NCBI GenBank assembly: GCA_001579985.1
Contig: LRSR01007846.1
Location: forward strand, 1 to 56,234
Length of the DNA stretch: 56,234 nucleotides
Source: Hypsibius dujardini
Taxonomy: Eukaryota; Tardigrada; Eutardigrada; Parachela; Hypsibiidae
Direction of reading: 5' to 3'
Notes under the pieces: model-generated
What the model saw: the letters and a program-made list of their open reading frames with translations, nothing else
Databases searched by the model: none
What the model was told of the DNA's origin: nothing
In this document: positions 14,427 to 25,316 of the stretch, piece after piece
How the letters are laid out: each line of letters starts with the position of its first letter
Numbering within the stretch: position 1 is the first letter of the stretch
Made by a program: the position numbers and the translations under genes

Positions 14427-17400
14427 TAGAGAAAGAGCCAATGCGAATTACGGGGATACGGGAGCTAGTCGTCATTAATTTATTATAATTATTGCGAATC
14501 ATTTTAATTTTCAGTGACTTACGGATTCATTGCGGAAGTGGTTACTCTCCCGCCGGCCTACGTCGGCTTCAGCCGCGAGGCCAAGCTCAACCTCACCCTC
14601 TCGACGCTGAAGGCCAACCGACGCGGCGGTTTTCAGCTCTTCACCACCGGCGAGCTCAACCCTATCATCTCTCTGGAACGGTGCACCTTCGAGCGGAACG
14701 GCGAGACGGTCTTCCACAACTTTTCCACCGCCTACCACGCCGCCCTGCTGGACGTGCAAAACACCCCGCAAATCGAGCTGTTCAATAACAACTTCAAGGA
14801 CAACCAAGGCGGACTCCGCGTCCTGGCTGGTTCCATGAGCCTCGCCACCCGAATGCAGCTCCATATGCGAGGGAATCTCTTCCAATCAAATCGGATCGCC
14901 TCGGTCTTGTCGATTCGAGGCCGTGCCGGCAGCAACTTTCAGGTAGAAATGACAAAACCAATCGAAACTCAAATGCGAATCTGAAAGGAAACTATATATT
15001 TAGTTCATAACTTTAAGATTAAGATTTTTTGTGTTTTGAATATCCACTAAACCATACGAATTTCACTCAGAAACCAAGTTTACTCAAACAGTTGTTCCAA
15101 TTTGAAATTTCTGTGATAGAAGTAAAAAGTTTCACTAAAAGTGAAAAATTCAATGTGTCAGCTTTGTTTAAAATTGGAAAGTGCTAAATGATTTTAATTG
15201 AATTAAAACCAAAAACATTAAATACGTTTTTAGATTGTCATTACATTAAGTTTAACTAGTAAAAACTTTTTTTAACTTACTAACTTAATTAACTTAACTC
15301 AAATGTAAAACTTTATTAACATGTTTTAGATTAAATAAAACTAGAAAAAAGGAATTCATTTTCGATTGTTTTAAAAATAAACTTAACTATCTCTAGACTA
15401 ATTTTTGTTGCTTTTACTTATTATAAAATAATAATCCTAAAAATAATTGATCTTAACTGCGCACAATAAACAAGAGGTCAAAAGGTATTTTATTCTACTA
15501 ATACTAGTTAACTAAACTAATTGTACCATATATTCCAATATATAGGAAGCCTTGATTCACAAGAATGTCTTCTTCGACAACACCGGGCGGTTCACAGACA
15601 ACGTCATCCTGGGCAAAGTCGCCGGCAACTTCTCGCACAACCAATTCCTTTACAACACCGGTCGGTACAATCTCCTTCTGGACGGGTTTGACCGAGCTCG
15701 GTCCACCAATAAGTACCAGACGGTCTACCGGAACAACTTCATCCGGAACGTGGCCTTCGGACGGCCGGAACTGAGTTGGATCGACTTTAAGGCTAAGGAC
15801 CGGTCGACCGTTTACGTCGTGGGCAGCGGGCAAGGTATCACCGACAATGTCTTCAACAATCCCGACACGGATATGGACTTGCATGTGTCGAATCAGTCGG
15901 AGCTGTTTCCGGTGGATGTCGGCTTCATCGACGCGAGAATGAACTATTGGGGTTTGGCTTCGGAGACGGCGATCCGCGGAAGGATCCGGGATAAGGCAGA
16001 CTCGCGGTGGTTGTACGAGGTCAAATACATGCCAGTGCATGAGAGCAATGCGACACTCATGGATGGGAAGTGCTTTCCGGGATTTACATTGTTGGATAAT
16101 TCCTGTTATATTTATATCGGTAATAAAACTGGTAGGATAAAATCATATAGAAAGATCCAACTTGTTTCCGTGCACCATCGGTTCACTAACTACCACTTGG
16201 ATATGGAGTGACATAGAGAGCAATCGACCAGAAACGTAAAGCTAAAACTGAGCTAAACATGATACGTTAATTTTTCTGGATGGAAATATCAGGGAATCTG
16301 AGAAGTGTCTTTTAGTCGAAAAATAATTAGGCTTTTATTTAGGTTCTGTGCATTAGCTGGCTTGTTAAACTTTTGCAGGTTTTCAGACTCCACTCTTTCA
16401 AGTATTAAACAAAATAAAGCAATTTAATAAAATGAGATACGGATAAATTCAATTTAATTTAGGTTTAGCAAAAAGGTGGGATGAAATTATTTTGGTGTAG
16501 CAAAAGCTGGGATGAAATTATTTCCCTTTAGCAAATAGCCGGAAAAAATTGATTAATTAATTGATTTCAGCTTAGCAAATAGCTGGGAAATAACTAATTA
16601 ATAACTAATATTTATTTATTTAATTTAGGTTTAGCAAATTTAACTGAGAGGAAACCATTTCGCCTTAATAAATTAATCGAGAGAAAATAATTTATCTTCA
16701 GCAAATTTATCGAGTAGAAAATCGAAACCCTTTAAAAACGCAGGGCGCTCCATATTGTATATATGCACAAACTAATTATTGATTGGGCGTTTCAGGTGGT
16801 GTGACGTCGTGGACCGACGCCCTGCGCTTCTGCAAGTCCATCAACGCCAGCCTCCCGTTCGCCGACCGAATGGAGTTCCCCTTCACACGCTTCATCAACA
16901 ACCAGCAGCGCAACTACGACTGGAAACGCGACGGCGTCTGGATCCAGAGCTACGCCGGCAGTGACCCCGCCCACGACCAGTGCGTCACCCTTCGCAACCA
17001 TCGAGTTCAGGTGAACGACCAATGCGACACGCCCCGCCCCTTCATCTGCGAGCGCGACCAGGCCTACGTGGTCGTGTCCCGTGCATGGACCACTCAGAAA
17101 GTTTATCTCATCGCCCTGATTGTGGCCTTATTGGCCATCCTCCTGGTCATCATCCTCGGTTGTTGTTGGGCCCGGAAGTCCCGTCAGCGCCGGAAAGAGG
17201 CTTTCAAACGACGGGACTCCATCCGCAATTCCATCCGGATCAGCCGAAGCAGTTTGGCCTTCGCATCGAATATGAATCTGAACGGCGGACTGCTCGGTCC
17301 CTCATCCTCGAAGGGGGTTAATCTCCACCAGGTTAGTGTTGTTTAAAATGTATTCAAAATGTTATTTATAAAGCAGCCAAAAATGGCTACTTCACAATTT

Positions 17401-18392
17401 TATTGTTTTTGAAACTGTAATTCGTAGTTGACATACATTATTTGTATCTAAAACAGGTCTTAGAATTTCATTAATTTATCTCTATTTAAATGCTCTTATC
17501 ACACACGAAAAGTATTTTAAATTACTTAGCCACTCCATTTGTTGATGCTCCGCATAGTTTGATTGTTCTTCTGATCGACGAGCTTCAATTTACTGTTTTA
17601 AATTCTGTAACTACAGTTGATTGATGGATTGAATTAGTCACACTATCTTGCGAGACGAGCCGATTGATAAGTTGTTTAACTTGTTTTTTTATACAAATTA
17701 TAATCTATACTATTCTATGGAGCCGTTAAATCCGGTTGACTGTTTTCAAATTCGTCCTACAATTCTGCCTAGTTAATTCGTATGATTTCTATTTTGGTTT
17801 AAATTTACATTTTAATTAGTTAATATTTGCGTTTAAAATGGACCATGGTATTTTAAATAAATATAAAGATATTTTATATAATATCATTGAAGAATGCAAA
17901 TATATATGTTTAAACTCAGTTAATTAAAAAAAACACGTTATTTAAACAACACTACTGCAACAGGTACTGCCGTCGCGGTCGACGGTCAACCTCAACCCGG
18001 AGCCGGTGTACGCGGACTCCGAGAGCACGACGGGCAAGTCCTCGCGGACCTTCAACTCCTCCGTCGAGATCAGTCCGGACTATGACTTTTTCGAGGCGCG
18101 CAACGACGCCATCGTGTTCGACCCGTACTTCCAGGTGGTGCGGCGGACCATGCGGTCGCACCTCACCCCGTCGGATTTGACCTTCCACAATATCGGGTAT
18201 ATCGACAACAGCTCCAACAGTCGGACGAGCACGCGGGGTACGGACACGGCCAGTACCGACACCAATACGATCGATGTGAAGCCGGCTTTTGTGCCGGCCT
18301 ACTCGGATGAGGAGGAGGAGGAGAGTCCGCCGTCGTTTCGGTATTATGAGAATGTCCGGCGGCGACAGCAGCTGCTGGAGACTGATATGTGA
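267..18392 (+). CDS. bark: Bark beetle/Anakonda-like tricellular junction protein (5' truncated, 17 exons)
   Basis: A giant single-pass membrane protein. In Drosophila, bark/Anakonda organises tricellular septate junctions. Exons: 267-428, 541-770, 1827-2207, 2752-3229, 3565-4347, 4992-5305, 6040-6658, 6905-7574, 7915-8349, 8904-9664, 10633-10981, 12331-12980, 13915-14046, 14515-14942, 15546-16119, 16796-17331, 17964-18392. All borders are GT..AG, the phases join without a break, and the sum gives about 2642 residues. The start (signal peptide and first part) lies left of the window. Order seen: parallel beta-helix-type repeats rich in N-x-S/T sites; a CUB-like domain (fragment residues ~132-213); beta-helix ending in HNWWGC (~544); SRCR 1 (~687-789); beta-helix and CUB-like stretch ending in YNYWGS (~1430); SRCR 2 (~1611-1727); a CUB-like stretch in exon 12; beta-helix ending in MNYWGL (~2262); a C-type lectin-like domain (~2306-2419); a membrane span (~2424-2446); and a cytoplasmic tail of about 195 residues ending ETDM. 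The family call is firm. Exon 1 and the short exon 13 are the least certain. Confidence 0.92.
3361..3490. repeat. (CTGT/CCTG)n microsatellite in bark intron 4
   Basis: CCTG units followed by CTGT and CTCT units fill most of the 335-nt intron between exons 4 and 5 of the bark gene. The long Cys/Leu/Ser open frames that cross it are repeat translations, not protein. Confidence 0.92.
5313..5408. repeat. (CAGA/CAGG)n microsatellite beside the SRCR exon donor
   Basis: CAGA and CAGG tetranucleotides begin within about ten bases of the splice donor of bark exon 6 (exon end 5305). It is the complementary strand of the CTGT repeats seen elsewhere in the window. Confidence 0.9.
5442..5739. mobile_element. 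TA-CGAGG MITE in bark intron 6 (298 bp)
   Basis: The element is bounded by TA on both sides (5440-5441 and 5740-5741). Its inverted ends read CGAGGTAAGAGTC and, reverse-complemented, CGAGGTAAAAGTC. Weaker inverted similarity continues inward for about 50 bases (GCAAGTTT..., GTAAA.ATGC). There is no ORF. A TA target duplication with short ends suggests a non-autonomous Tc1/mariner-type element. The dating and the parent transposon are unknown. Confidence 0.7.
9565..9627 (+). repeat. In-frame 3 x 21 bp coding tandem repeat in bark exon 10
   Basis: Three consecutive 21-base units encode KPITNIR, KPVKNIG and KPVTDIG. They sit between the second VGIL-type beta module and the second SRCR domain. 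Because the unit is a multiple of three, the array keeps the frame. It probably forms a short linker. Confidence 0.85.
11411..11983. mobile_element. piggyBac-like TTAA MITE, copy 1 (bark intron 11)
   Basis: TTAA duplications (11407-11410, 11984-11987) flank a 573-bp element with ends CCCTCTGGTTGCCGG and, reverse-complemented, CCCTCTAAGTGCCGG. TTAA targets and CCCT-type ends are typical of piggyBac elements. A second, inverted copy lies at 50124-50778. No transposase frame is visible, so it is non-autonomous. Confidence 0.8.
13526..13590 (+). pseudogene. Decayed duplicate of bark exon 13
   Basis: This stretch matches the start of bark exon 13 (13915 onward): both share ACCAGACGGACT, GATTCTTGACC/AATTTTTGACT and ATTAATGCC. 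The AG that ends the real intron (TTCAGGCAATG) is GG here (CTGGGCAGTG). A 2-nt insertion also shifts the frame and leads to a stop. The intron upstream is duplicated as well (about 13245-13525 matches about 13600-13914), giving a tandem period near 389 bp. The rest of introns 12 and 13 holds no other coding signal. Confidence 0.8.
14218..14425. repeat. (CAGA/CAGG)n microsatellite in bark intron 13
   Basis: A long array of CAGA, CAGG and CCAGA units occupies half of the intron between exons 13 and 14 (14047-14514). The minus-strand frames rich in Cys/Leu/Ser are repeat translations. Confidence 0.93.
16445..16720. repeat. Degenerate TTTAGCAAA tandem repeat in bark intron 15
   Basis: About five diverged units of roughly 45-55 bases, each opening with (T)TTAGCAAA and followed by A/G-rich sequence such as GGGATGAAATTATTT. 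They lie just upstream of the C-type lectin exon (16796). No function is apparent. Confidence 0.6.
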
Positions 18393-18651
18393 TACGATTG
18401 TTTAATAGTGAATGTGGTTTCTAATTGCTGACTTCTCAGCAAAATCCGAGTTTTTCCTGCATTTGTTTTTTTCCTGATTAAGTTTTCTGCTGTTGAATCT
18501 AGTAAGTTTGCTTTTTTACCCCGTTGATGTCGAGTTTTTTTTTATCGATTTTCTATATTCCCTTGATGGACAGACCAAAGCACATTTATATAAAAATGTT
18601 TTGCAATGCAGGGGGCATCGCGGTAAAAACGCTGAAGATTAATGGTGATGT

Positions 18652-18827
18652 CAGTGGCGGATTGACCGTTGGCCGACCGAACCCTTGCCCCCCCCCCCGG
18701 CGTCCAAAATGCTCAGCTTTTTGCATCTTAAAGCTTCCCCCCTTAGCCCAGCGGTAAGGGGGGGGGTTCGCTACCCCCTCCAGCAGGCTTGACATCCCCC
18801 TCCGGACCGTCCTCAATCCGCCACTAG
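18652..18827. mobile_element. hAT-like MITE with CAGTGGCG end and poly-C/poly-G core
   Basis: The left end CAGTGGCGGATTGA and the right end TCAATCCGCCACTAG form an inverted repeat about 176 bp apart. The core carries runs of C and G, and a TTAGCCCAGCGGTAAG / GGTTCGCTACC pair that resembles tRNA A and B boxes but is spaced too closely. The 8-bp flanks GTGATGTC and GCAATGTC match at 6 of 8 positions. The ends resemble those of the better-supported element at 44968-45199. Confidence 0.55.
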
Positions 18828-19329
18828 CAATGTCACCGATTTGCATTGAACGGTCGGCTGCTCTAACGATAGTTTGTATCGGTAAATACAGTATTGCACT
18901 GGCTTGATTCATTGATGGATGACTTTTCAGGTATGCGCGCGGGCTTTCGTTTGGCGGGTAAACTGTTTGATGGATTGGTTGATTGCCGTTGTCGCCCAGT
19001 TGCAGCACTGGTCGTTCTTTCCCTTCCTGCAACGCAAGAGTTCTCCATCCATTTCAGTTTCCTGATTAGATTAAAATCCTTCACATTTCGAAATACCAAA
19101 TCTCTCGTGAACTGTCATGATGACTTGGGCAGCTCAGCTGGTGATCTTTGTTTGAAGCAAGGGCGCGCCGAGGTCTCAAACTCTAGAGCGGCAAATCTTA
19201 CTCTCCGGCGTCTTTTTGCATCTTTTTGTCCCGCCCTTCTCTCTACCATCTATCAAATCCCAAAAGGCATTGCCGCTCTATTAACCCAATGGTCGGCGCG
19301 TGCCTATGGTTTGAAACAGCAGGAGCCCT

Positions 19330-19645
19330 TCTTTTTTGGACTGTTTACGTTTTCTGTTTACATTCTCTGTTGCTTTGCAAGCTCCCTGTTTGTTCTGTGA
19401 AAAGAAAGCAATTGAGTGACTCCCTCCGAAGTTCAAACACCTTGTCGTTAGAGGTTTTACAAGCTGTTGAATTTGTTCTGCGAACAATTCCAATGTTCTG
19501 CAAGTTGTATTGGCTGTTCTGCCTGACCTTTCATCTGTTCCGTGAGCTTTGTTATCATGTTCTAAAAGCTCACCAATTTATTATTCTACAAACTTCCCAT
19601 TTGTTCTGGAAACTTTCTCATTTTGTTCTGATCTTTTCGGAGGAA
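19330..19645. repeat. Degenerate GTTCTG-rich minisatellite
   Basis: TTGTTCTG or TGTTCTG recurs every 20-40 bases, often followed by (C)AAGCT or GAAACTT. It reads as an old minisatellite upstream of the nuclear protein gene. A similar TGTTCC-rich stretch occurs in bark intron 9 (about 8585-8860). Confidence 0.5.
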
Positions 19646-19958
19646 AAAGTTTTCTTGCCCAGTTCACTCCGATTCTCTTTTGTTGTTGTCAGCTGATAAA
19701 CGAAATCTAACATTCATGATCAGACATAAAATTCCGGCTACGGTTTCCACGAGCGACTAATTCACGCGCTCTCCTTGACATTTTTGCTAGGCCGACCTCA
19801 TTCCCCACCGAATTGCATCTTGAGCGCGCTGTATTCCCGGGGAAATTGTAATTCATCGACGACCCACCGCCATTTTTGTCAAGGACCTCCAAAACTCCAG
19901 GGTGTTCTTCACGATTGCTTTTATCTTTTTGTTACTCTTGCTTTTCTTACGGTAGAAA

Positions 19959-22900
19959 ATGCCGCGTGCCGTCGCACCCGAATCCGATGAAGACTACAAC
20001 GACTGGGAGGTGGACGATATCACAGATCGCGAGGAGGGCGAGGACGAGGAAGAAGAAGAGATTCCAGTGAAGAAAGCTCCCGTAAAAAATAAAGCTCCTC
20101 CCACTCAGGCTGGCGCTTCGAAGAACGGCAAAAAGGCAGCTGTTTCTCTTAAAAGCGCGAAGAAACCAACAGGTGCAGGCGCGGTAGCTGACAGCGAATC
20201 CGATGACGACGATGATGAGGAAAAGAAGAAGGACGAAATCCCGGAGCACATTCTGAATGAGATCAACAGCAAGCCACTGCGGGAAAATTTGCAGGTTTGT
20301 TGGCGTTTTTGGAAGCATTTGGGAATGGATAGTCTCGAAAAAATAACCATTAGGCGGGCTTAGTCTGGTCAGTGTATTAGAAGATTTTTCATAATTAAGC
20401 GTTTAACGTGGAAATTGACCGATTGATTGATGGATTGAGTGTGGTTTATCGTGGTGTCATTGTCATCTCTTGATTGATTTATTTATTGTCATATGATTGT
20501 GAGTTAGTAGCCTTCTAGGGTTTTTTGCCTAGGTTTTTAGTTTCAGGTTTTTTCGTACTGCGTAGAATGTGAATGGCGTTAAATTACATCTGTGGATCCT
20601 AAATCCAAAGTTTCTTATTGGAGGAATCATGTGGTGATGAAAGTGATGGCTTGATTGATGTGTTGATTGGTTATTTGTCGTTTGACGGTTTGCTCTTGCT
20701 TGATCGATGAGTTGACTGTCGTAGTATTGTAATTTTCTTTTGCTGATATGATGGTATTGGTCTGATTGTAGACCTTGCTTGTTTCATTTCTTGCTTTTCA
20801 GACGTAATATTTCATGTTTTTCAGTATATCCGGAATCATCTAGAGCCGGAGAAGGTCTGCAAGGGGTTCGTGCGGACCCGCGTCACGATGATAATCGCGG
20901 AGCTGCAGAAGCTGATCTACCAGGCCGCGGAGCGCCTCCCTAAAGCCATCTCCACCAAGAAGTCCAAGTCGCAAAAGGTGCAGACCCACCCGGACTTAGC
21001 ACGACTACATCTCCACCTGATGCGATTGTGGATTGGCGCTCTGACCAGGTGCGCCTTTTTATATTGTAACCTCTACCTTGATTGACCGATTGCATTGACC
21101 GTAGAACTTCAAAACTTCAGGTGGATACGCTTACGCCATGCCTCAACTGAAATTGTTTTCTTACAATTTCAGGACCATTGACAAGTGCGAGATGGACAAG
21201 AATTCCGGAATGAAGGCCGCCGCGATTATTCGCAACCTGCTAAAAGTCATCGACGATCTCGATCAACAGGTGGCGCTGCACGACTCACTGCGGGGGTATC
21301 GTAGAGAAGAGCCCGATCGACCACCCAGCCCGGAAGTCGGGTGTGAGGAGGAGGCCGATGCCGCTGATAAGGTCCCCGTCACCAAGAAAGCTCCCGGAAA
21401 GTCAATCGGTCCTAGCAAACGCGGACGGCTATCAGCTGGGGCATCCAAAACTGCTAAGGCGAAACGGACCATTTGCGACGATCGCTCGGGGTCCGAAGAG
21501 ATGGAAATGAGCAAGTCGGTCGGAAAAGGAGCGAAAAGTACCGTTGCGAAGAGAGCTGTTAATGGGAAGGTGAGCGGCACCGCCGACAGTGACCACGTTG
21601 GCTCCCCGGAACTGGAACTATCAACTGCCTCGAAGAAGCCGGCGACGACGAAGCGCGCACCGGTCGCAGCCATTGCCAACAGGAATTCCGACATGAAAGA
21701 CGATGACGACGAGGATATCGCTCTGCCGCCGCGAAAGCAACCCACTCGGAAGGTGACGGTTGCGACAGTTGACGGTGACTCTGACGAGGAGATGCCGCCG
21801 CCGATCGCTCCCAAGACGAAACTAGCGTCTGCTTTGAGCAAACCCAAGCCGAACGTGGCCGACGGGAACGTCTCTATAGCTAAAGAAGCTCCTTCGCGAA
21901 CTCCGAAGCGGGTGTTGGGTGGGAGAACTTCTCGGGTGCCCGCTTCCGTTCTTGCGGGCGACGACCGAGCTAATCGAGAGCAGGCCGCCGAGGCGATAAA
22001 GAAGGTGGCGCCCAATTCCGTCATAGGTGCGGACGATTTTGAGGGTGAGGACTCCGAGGCTGAGATGCCGCCGCCTAAGAAGAGCAAGCCGATGCCGCCG
22101 CAGCGGGAGTTGAAGGGCAGAGTGGGGCAACGGAGCGCTCCGGCGCGGGAACCGTCCACGGAGTCGTCCATTGCGGATCCTATTGAGGGTGACAGCGATC
22201 CGGAAGTGGTCATGGGAGAGTGAGTTAGCGCACAAAATTCCCATAATCGACCTTTTTTGTTTTAGGAGAAGTCTTCATTGAAATCAATTCTGAATTAGGT
22301 GGTTCATTATTTTTTATTAGGAGTTATATTTTTTATACTTAAAAATGATTCCGATTTTAATTAAGTTTTGTTGAGTTCAAATTGAAATCAAATTCGAAAT
22401 TTTATTGGAACGAGATTAGATCAGAGGCATGTTTCGATTGCCAGGATGTAGAAATCCAGACAACTCAAATGAACTCCTGGCCTTGCCATTCAATTCTAAA
22501 TTTTATTCTTAAAAAAAATATGTTTAGGGTTACAGTAAATATTATATAATGGATAATGGATACTAACTATAATATATCATATGTTTTTTTTCCTAATAAT
22601 ATTCCTTTTTAGGCTCAATGAAATTATGAACCTTCTCAACAACGATCAGCCGTCGACTTTGAAGCCGCGGTCCCCCGTCAAGACGACCGAACCGATCACC
22701 GCGCCCAATGTGCCGGTCAAGTCTGAACCGATTCGCAGTCGCAGCGCCTCCGTCGAGATCATGGTGTCGAGCGGGCCGCGAAAGGCTGCCCCGGCGGTGG
22801 CGGCCTCCGTCTCCCGGGAGGAATCCTTGGAGCTGGAACCGCCGTCGACGACCACCGTTGAGAAATTGTGCTCAGTGACGGACAAGCCCGATCCGCAGAT

Positions 22901-23111
22901 GCGCAGAGCTGTGAAACTGGAGGACTTTGGGTCCTCGGAGGAGGAGAATGCCGGTCTGCGAACGCGCAGCGGCCGTGCCAAGCTGGAGGAACTACCGCGG
23001 GGGATACACGTGTCCGTTAAGCGACGGCGTCGACGACGCATCAACGCCAGTCCGGAGGACTCTGACGACGATGAGGACAACGGGAGCGGCGAGTGGAACT
23101 TTAATCACTGA
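19959..23111 (+). CDS. Unrecognised highly charged nuclear/chromatin-type protein (4 exons, 701 aa)
   Basis: Exons 19959-20294, 20825-21048, 21173-22219 and 22613-23111 join in phase (0, 2, 2) to 702 codons including the stop. I do not recognise a named family. Residues 1-100 are acidic/lysine-rich and disordered-looking. Residues ~100-240 (end of exon 1, exon 2, start of exon 3) form the only ordered-looking part, amphipathic helices with motifs such as YIRNHLEPEKVCKGF, LHLHLMRLWIGALTR and AAIIRNLLKVIDDLD. After that the chain alternates acidic blocks with Lys/Arg/Pro/Ala blocks, including DEEMPPP and EAEMPPPKK. Exon 4 has two psi-K-x-E SUMO-type sites (VKSE, VKLE) and a basic cluster KRRRRRR followed by an acidic C-terminus. 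Nuclear location is inferred from the basic cluster and composition. Exon calling is solid; function is open. Confidence 0.8.
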
Positions 23112-25316
23112 TCACGAGAACGGACAGCGGCTTAGCGGCAAGTACTGCATGTGAAGGGGTTTTGGCTTTGATTTTACGGGCTTTTTTTTGTCATTGGAGG
23201 TGAGAGCGTGTAAGAACTGCTGTCTTGATGGATTTTTTCGTGTCTTACTAGAGTTGCCTGATATTTTACTGGGTATTGCTACACACTTGGCACTTTAATT
23301 CTGCGTTGATTGTCGTCTTAGTCATTGGTTGTTCTTGTCGTTCCTGTAGGATCTTGTAGTCTGAGGTGTTTTCTGTTGTGCTTCCTTTTTTGAACGATTG
23401 GACGTTTAAATGAAGGCCCATTTAACAACAAAATATCAGTAAAAGTATTCAAAGTTCGGTTATGTGTGCCGTTAATCAAGGGGACGCTAATTTACTCATT
23501 GTACCACCTTCAATTTTAGGTCAGTCAATCGCATGACTTAATTGTGTTAAAAGTATTAGTGCAACTTTGAAATCCCCGATTATTCTCGTCGATTTTGTTC
23601 CAAATTATTATTCCCTAAATTCAGTTCTTACAAAACTTACAAAACTTTTTCGTTCATTTCCAAAACTGCAATCTTTTCCGCAGTAATGCTGTGTGTATCG
23701 GAACGAAAGAGGTAAATTGACAATCTTGCACTTTGAAATGCATGTTAAGGCAAATAAGATTTGCCGACTAGTCTTCGGAGATCCCGGCTATGATGACTTG
23801 AATTCGGATTTAGTTTTTTTACTGCCAATTATATCCCGCATTCCATATCGCCTTTTTCCTTGTGTGGTCATGATTCCAGTTTTCAGTTTCTTTTCTTCCA
23901 GTTTCCAGTTTCTTTTCCATATTTTTCTGTTCCAGTTTCTTTTCTTCTTGGGGTGACGCCAATGGACTCCAAATTTAATTTGGAATGGGATAGTGTCAAA
24001 GCATCTTTGTTACAGTGCAAATGAAGGAAAGTGAAATCTAGTGTTTTCCCACCTCTGCAATATCACCAAAAATATCTGCCCGACTTTAACGATTAAATAA
24101 AGTTTTATTTTCATCACTACAGTAGCTCTAAATGGAAATTTGTTTTGAAGTGATTCTGAGTGAATGTGGCACTTGATTACAAGTAGAAATCCACTGCAAT
24201 GACATACCATACAGTACAATACTGTACTCGGACATATTAGCCTGATAGGATGTTAACGGGGAGGAATCCAACCACGGGTGAAATCTGATTATAACTGGAT
24301 GATTCACCTACACTACTCTTCATCACATCACGCCGTGCATCACCGCGCGTTAGTGATTTTATAATTCTCTTCAAGGTCTGTTGGGTTGCGTACTTTCTGG
24401 TTCTGTTGTAAGTGTAACGGTGAGGTTTTTCACTGCGAGAAAATCAGTTTCAGCTTTGCCAAGTTCGCGCCGGCAACTTTTAGTTTCCCATCCACCACGC
24501 CCATTTGTTTATATTCTCATTTTTTCGTTTTTTTACTTTATCTATATTTCTATCTGAATCTATTGTGTTTGTAGAGCGTAAATGGCCTGCTTGCAGCCGT
24601 TTCTGCCACCTAGTGACACCCTTTTCACCCTTAGATGACCGCTAATATGCCTATAGCCCACGCTAGTCTCCGTTCTCCCTGTTCGCGCCCGCGTTGAAGA
24701 AAGTAATCTGCAGACACAACTGTGCAGTTGCACATAACAGGCAGCCGAGATGGACATCCGCGGGAACTGCCGACACAGCCGTAAAATATTTCGGCAATTT
24801 CCAAATCGTCCGACCAAGTGTCGTGCTGCTCATTCGTCTTCACGCCTCATCAAAGCAACCTTTGCCGCAATAAAACGCAGTTTTTATTCCAGAATGATGA
24901 AATTTTCTCCGAAGTGTCCACCGACCATGCAACAAGCAACCGTCAACACAGATTTCACTGAAAGTCTCCCGTGTCATGGCTTCACAAACAGACTGTACCG
25001 GGCCAGCATTGCCATGGCACACATCCCTTTACGGCAATTTTATGGGAGCTTTCGTCTTAGCACCCAGTACCAGTCACACCCGAAATGCCTGCTACTGCTG
25101 CATGACCTGCCTGTTTTTCCGGAACTTTCGCCCCATCAACAAACGCAACACTACCGCACAACAAGCTCTCGCATGCGATAAGATGTGCCTGAATGGGTTG
25201 ATATCTTCTTCGTACCCTCGTTCGCGCTGTAAAGTAATGTCGTAATAACAGACAGACAAGAGAGTACCTTCAGTTCGCTCGCTCGACTAGTGTCATCATC
25301 TCACTAATCCGAACTA

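Larger units (their letters stand above)
18393..19958. other. Intergenic region between bark and the nuclear protein gene
   Basis: About 1.57 kb holding the bark 3' flank, a MITE-like element (18652-18827) and a degenerate GTTCTG-rich repeat (about 19330-19640). It ends in the leader of the next gene (Kozak-like GAAAATGCC at the ATG). I found no canonical AATAAA close behind the bark stop and no convincing TATA box. No ORF here resembles a protein. Confidence 0.6.

Noticed and set aside
18735-18770. tRNA-like A and B boxes (TTAGCCCAGCGGTAAG, GGTTCGCTACC)
   Set aside because: The boxes are almost adjacent, so no tRNA fold or normal polymerase III spacing is possible. They lie within a MITE-like element.
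21263-22244. Minus-strand frame of 316 codons opposite exon 3 of the nuclear protein gene
   Set aside because: It is the antisense shadow of a GC-rich exon. The + strand frame joins neighbouring exons in phase and has plausible composition.
24750-25245. Overlapping frames of 143 and 89 codons upstream of the SLC26 gene
   Set aside because: No recognisable motif, no matching exon partners, and competing frames of equal length on both strands.
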